Shown here: positions 61,470 through 64,000 of the stretch, one piece after another
Numbering within the stretch: the first letter of the stretch is position 1
Layout: each line of letters opens with the position of its first letter
From: Firmicutes bacterium HGW-Firmicutes-16
GTDB taxonomy: Bacteria; Bacillota; Clostridia; Oscillospirales; Oscillospiraceae
NCBI GenBank assembly: GCA_002841545.1
Contig: PGZZ01000002.1
Span: forward strand, 248,001-312,000
Reading direction: 5' to 3'
DNA: 64,000 nt
Program-made: the position numbers and the translations under genes
Notes under the pieces: model-generated
Database searches by the model: none
The model's input: the letters and a program-made list of their open reading frames with translations, nothing else
What the model was told of the DNA's origin: nothing

Positions 61470-63014
61470 GTGCTCTCCTCAAGTATTTTGGGAAAAACCT
61501 ATTACATCTGGCTGCAAAGCGGCACAATCGCCTTTCTGCAGACGATTTTCAACGCCTTCAGCAACGCCTTTTCCGAAAGCACAATCGTTCACTGGTTCGT
61601 CAGAGACAGCCGTGTCGAGCCTCTATATGAAAAATCACTTTTCGCACGAATTTTTAAGGCGATTTTCGATTTTATTGCCTATATATTATCTTGTATAATC
61701 AAGGCGATAACTCGTGCGGCCGAGGGTAGTGTTTCAGCGGCTTTTGTCAATCGTTTTGTAAAAGGTTCATTCTTTATCAATTTCGAGACCATTCTGGGCG
61801 GGTTTATCTGCCTAATGTTCATTGTTCCACACGACTATTGGTCTAACACCTATGCCCTACTCGCAGCTCTTGGTCTTTTCGCGCTCTATTTTATCATGGT
61901 CAGCGCGGGCAAGAGAAAAATGTACTACCTGCACGATATGGGCCTGCCTGTTACGATTTTTATGATTGCCTGCGTTGCAAGTCTCGCATTCAGCTTTGAT
62001 AGGGGCGACAGCTTCCGAATTCTTCTGTTCTATGTCACCGCTCTCCTGCTCATGTACATCATTTCTGCGGACATAACCACAAAGGAACGCATGATGAAGC
62101 TCTTGGGCTTCATCTATATCGCCGTTATCTTCACCGCGCTTTTCGCTTTTTATCAGCGGATTACAGGCGTTGCGGTCAGCGCGAGTTTGACTGACCTTGA
62201 TTTGAACAAGGGCGTACCCGGCAGAGTCTATGGTACCTTGGGCAATCCCAATAACTACGCCGAATTCCTTGTAATGATGATGCCACTTGCTGCGGTGTTT
62301 GCTGCGAATATTAAACGCGCGTGGATCAGAATCCCCTTCTGCGCCGGCATCGCTTTACCCATTTTGGCGCTGTTCATGACCTATTCGCGTTCCTGTTGGA
62401 TATCAATGATGATTACTTGCATCATTTTTGTATACTACGCAAACAAGAAACTGATACCGGCGTTCTTCCTTCTCTGCGTTGCGGCGATTCCCCTACTGCC
62501 GAACAGCATCATAGTACGGCTTTCTACGCTCCTGACCATGCAGGATTCTTCGATGGTATTCCGTCTCTATGTCTGGGACGGAGCGATTAAGATGGTTCGC
62601 GATTATTTTATTACCGGCATCGGTCTTGGACCGGGCAGTTTCGCAGTGCTTTATCCCGATTACGCAAATCTGCACGCTCAGGTGGGCGTACCTCACAGCC
62701 ACATGGTATATATGGAGCTTGTCCTTGAGATCGGCGTACTCGGCTTTTTCTCCTTCATGTGGTTCATGCTCAGGCTCTGGAAGGATTCCGCGTGTTCGCT
62801 TCTGAAAACTTCATGTAAGGCAAACAGATTAGTGCTTATCGCTTGTATATCGGGCCTTGTGGGTATTGCGTTCGCTTTCGGCGTAGAATATGTCTGGTAT
62901 TATCCGCGAACCTTCTTCACATATTTCATCCTCGCAGGCGTCGCTTTGGCGGCAATCAGGATTACGAAAAACGAGAATTCAGATAAAACTATAGACGGAG
63001 AACTAAAGCCATGA
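61470..63014 (+). CDS. O-antigen ligase/polymerase family (Wzy_C-like) membrane protein
   Basis: This 514-residue protein has about ten membrane helices and the O-antigen ligase domain, with GRVYGTLGNPNNYAEFLVM in the ligase/polymerase core and the large loop containing GIGLGPGSFAVLYPDYA...HSHMVYMEL. Such proteins join or polymerise surface glycans. Starts at GTG 61470 after GGGG. It overlaps the ECF gene by 4 bp. Confidence 0.87.
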   Translation: MLSSSILGKTYYIWLQSGTIAFLQTIFNAFSNAFSESTIVHWFVRDSRVEPLYEKSLFARIFKAIFDFIAYILSCIIKAITRAAEGSVSAAFVNRFVKGSFFINFETILGGFICLMFIVPHDYWSNTYALLAALGLFALYFIMVSAGKRKMYYLHDMGLPVTIFMIACVASLAFSFDRGDSFRILLFYVTALLLMYIISADITTKERMMKLLGFIYIAVIFTALFAFYQRITGVAVSASLTDLDLNKGVPGRVYGTLGNPNNYAEFLVMMMPLAAVFAANIKRAWIRIPFCAGIALPILALFMTYSRSCWISMMITCIIFVYYANKKLIPAFFLLCVAAIPLLPNSIIVRLSTLLTMQDSSMVFRLYVWDGAIKMVRDYFITGIGLGPGSFAVLYPDYANLHAQVGVPHSHMVYMELVLEIGVLGFFSFMWFMLRLWKDSACSLLKTSCKANRLVLIACISGLVGIAFAFGVEYVWYYPRTFFTYFILAGVALAAIRITKNENSDKTIDGELKP

Positions 63015-63523
63015 GAAATGATAATATTCGAAAGCTGGTATGGGCGGGTTTGTTTACAGCACTTACAACTGTTGCGACAATGGTCATACAAATACCTACC
63101 CCCCTCGGCGGTTACGTCAACGCAGGTGACACTGTGGTTATCCTCGGCGCGTTTTTCCTAGGACCGATTTGGGGTGCGTTAGCTGCCGGACTTGGATCCG
63201 CGCTTGCGGATCTTATGTCGCCGTACGCTATTTATGCTCCTGCAACGCTGATTATTAAGGCGCTGATGGCTCTTACGGCTGGATCAATTTTACGTTCATC
63301 GAAGAAGAAAAATGCCTTACCAATGGCCATATCGGGAAGTATTGCAGCAGAATTAATTATGGTTGCCGGTTACTTTGCTTACGAATCAACCATTCTTTCT
63401 TACGGCTTAGGAGCGCTTGCAAATATTCCTGCGAACGGCGTTCAGGCTGTTTTTGGCGCTGTCGCCGGCACTGCCCTGTTCTACGGACTAATGCGTATCC
63501 CTTACGTCAAAAAAACCTTTTAA
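63011..63523 (+). CDS. ECF transporter S component
   Basis: This 170-residue membrane protein has about six helices and the RibU/ThiT-like pattern of ECF substrate-binding components (LVWAGLFTALTTVATMVIQIP, GYVNAGDTVVILGAF, GPIWGALAAGLGSALADL). The vitamin carried cannot be told. The EcfA and EcfT parts are not nearby. It overlaps the O-antigen ligase gene by 4 bp (ATGA). Confidence 0.85.
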   Translation: MRNDNIRKLVWAGLFTALTTVATMVIQIPTPLGGYVNAGDTVVILGAFFLGPIWGALAAGLGSALADLMSPYAIYAPATLIIKALMALTAGSILRSSKKKNALPMAISGSIAAELIMVAGYFAYESTILSYGLGALANIPANGVQAVFGAVAGTALFYGLMRIPYVKKTF

Positions 63524-63545
63524 CCTAAATTCAGGAGTTTAATAA

Positions 63546-64000
63546 ATGATTACAGTTGAGAACCTTTCACTTCAGTTCGGCGGTCAGAAGCTCTTTGACA
63601 GAGTTGACCTCCAGTTCATTGCAGGCAACTGCTACGGCATTATCGGCGCAAACGGCGCAGGCAAATCGACCTTCCTTCGAATACTGTCCGGTGATCTGGA
63701 TAGTTATGAGGGAAATGTTAATATTGACAAGAAGCGTCGCATGTCTGTCCTTAAGCAAAACCAGAACATGTACGATGATTATTCTGTCATGGACACCGTC
63801 ATCATGGGCAACAAGCGCTTATACGACTGCGGCAAGGAAAAGGACGCAATCTATGACAAGCCAGATTTTTCCGATGCGGACGGTATTCACGCTGCGGAGC
63901 TTGAGGAAGAATATGCCGAACTCGGCGGCTGGGAATCCGAAAGCGACGCTTCGCGCATCCTACAGGGTCTGGGCATTGCAACTGACCTGCACTCCAGCAT
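63546..64000 (+). CDS. ABC-F family ATPase (partial, cut by window end)
   Basis: The visible first 151 residues open with an ABC domain: Walker A GANGAGKS at 34-41, LRILSGDLDSYEGNV, then the long insert (KDAIYDKPDFSDADGIHAAELE) typical of ABC-F proteins, which act on ribosomes rather than in transport. There is no membrane segment. AGGAG lies 9 nt before the ATG. The gene continues beyond the window, so the subtype cannot be set. Confidence 0.88.
   Translation, partial: MITVENLSLQFGGQKLFDRVDLQFIAGNCYGIIGANGAGKSTFLRILSGDLDSYEGNVNIDKKRRMSVLKQNQNMYDDYSVMDTVIMGNKRLYDCGKEKDAIYDKPDFSDADGIHAAELEEEYAELGGWESESDASRILQGLGIATDLHSS

Overview
Organism. The window looks like the chromosome of a spore-forming anaerobic Firmicute of the class Clostridia, probably Oscillospirales or a relative. 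This rests on the Gram-positive style sigma-A promoters (TTGACA/TATAAT), strong AGGAGG ribosome sites with frequent TTG and GTG starts, intrinsic terminators after most operons, an exosporium-type collagen-like protein, and oxygen-independent purine and amino-acid chemistry. Species cannot be read from the sequence. No rRNA operon, CRISPR array, transposase, integrase or phage gene was seen.

Layout. (1) 1-7,500: an Mrp/NBP35 ATPase; a leftward operon with a secreted stalk/deacetylase-like protein, a nucleotidyltransferase, thiamine pyrophosphokinase and a HAD phosphatase; tRNA-Asp and tRNA-Thr; a Gly-heptad protein lying between the tRNA-Thr gene and an 18-bp copy of its 3' end; a tocopherol-cyclase-like protein; a glycosyltransferase. 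(2) 7,500-8,700: a collagen-like (GXT) surface protein. (3) 8,978-22,360: a 13-gene leftward operon encoding a selenium-dependent xanthine dehydrogenase, a three-subunit xanthine dehydrogenase family enzyme and the selenium/molybdenum cofactor maturation set (SelD, YedF, YqeB, YqeC, MocA/YgfJ-like, XdhC-like, a cysteine desulfurase family protein, an Se/S-carrier-like protein, a ModE-like regulator). A purine riboswitch precedes the first gene. (4) 22,397-34,482: ssnA-ygfK-hydA leftward, and divergently a YheO-like regulator, diaminopropionate ammonia-lyase, ygeY, ygeW, ridA and carbamate kinase. A perfect 15-bp inverted repeat overlaps both divergent promoters. (5) 34,558-36,063: guanine deaminase behind a second purine riboswitch of the same design. 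(6) 36,176-44,535: a ten-gene molybdate uptake and molybdenum cofactor operon (mobA, MoeA-like, moeA, mobB, moaA, MOSC, modABC, mogA). Its leader is an unassigned structured RNA of about 335 nt ending in an intrinsic terminator. (7) 44,611-51,962: a DEAD-box helicase with a leader attenuator, a diguanylate cyclase, a CoA-transferase with a divergent LysR regulator, a hydrolase and a lipoprotein. (8) 52,173-59,700: tRNA-Arg, an ACT protein, a phenylacetate-CoA ligase family enzyme, and a livKHMGF amino-acid transporter. (9) 59,702-64,000: a surface polysaccharide region (glycosyltransferase, DUF4330 protein, O-antigen ligase), an ECF transporter S component, and an ABC-F ATPase cut by the window end.

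How it fits together. Regions 3 to 6 read as one programme for anaerobic purine and uric acid use. Guanine deaminase gives xanthine. Molybdenum hydroxylases act on xanthine or other purines and need Moco (region 6) plus labile selenium (SelD and the Yqe proteins). SsnA, HydA, YgfK, YgeY and YgeW would open and strip the rings, carbamate kinase would recover ATP from carbamoyl phosphate, and diaminopropionate ammonia-lyase would release pyruvate and ammonia, with RidA removing the reactive enamine. Both riboswitches appear built as ON switches: purine binding would block a terminator and turn on catabolism, the reverse of the usual guanine riboswitch logic. The pathway assignment is inference from gene families. 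The riboswitch folds and inverted repeats are seen directly in the sequence.
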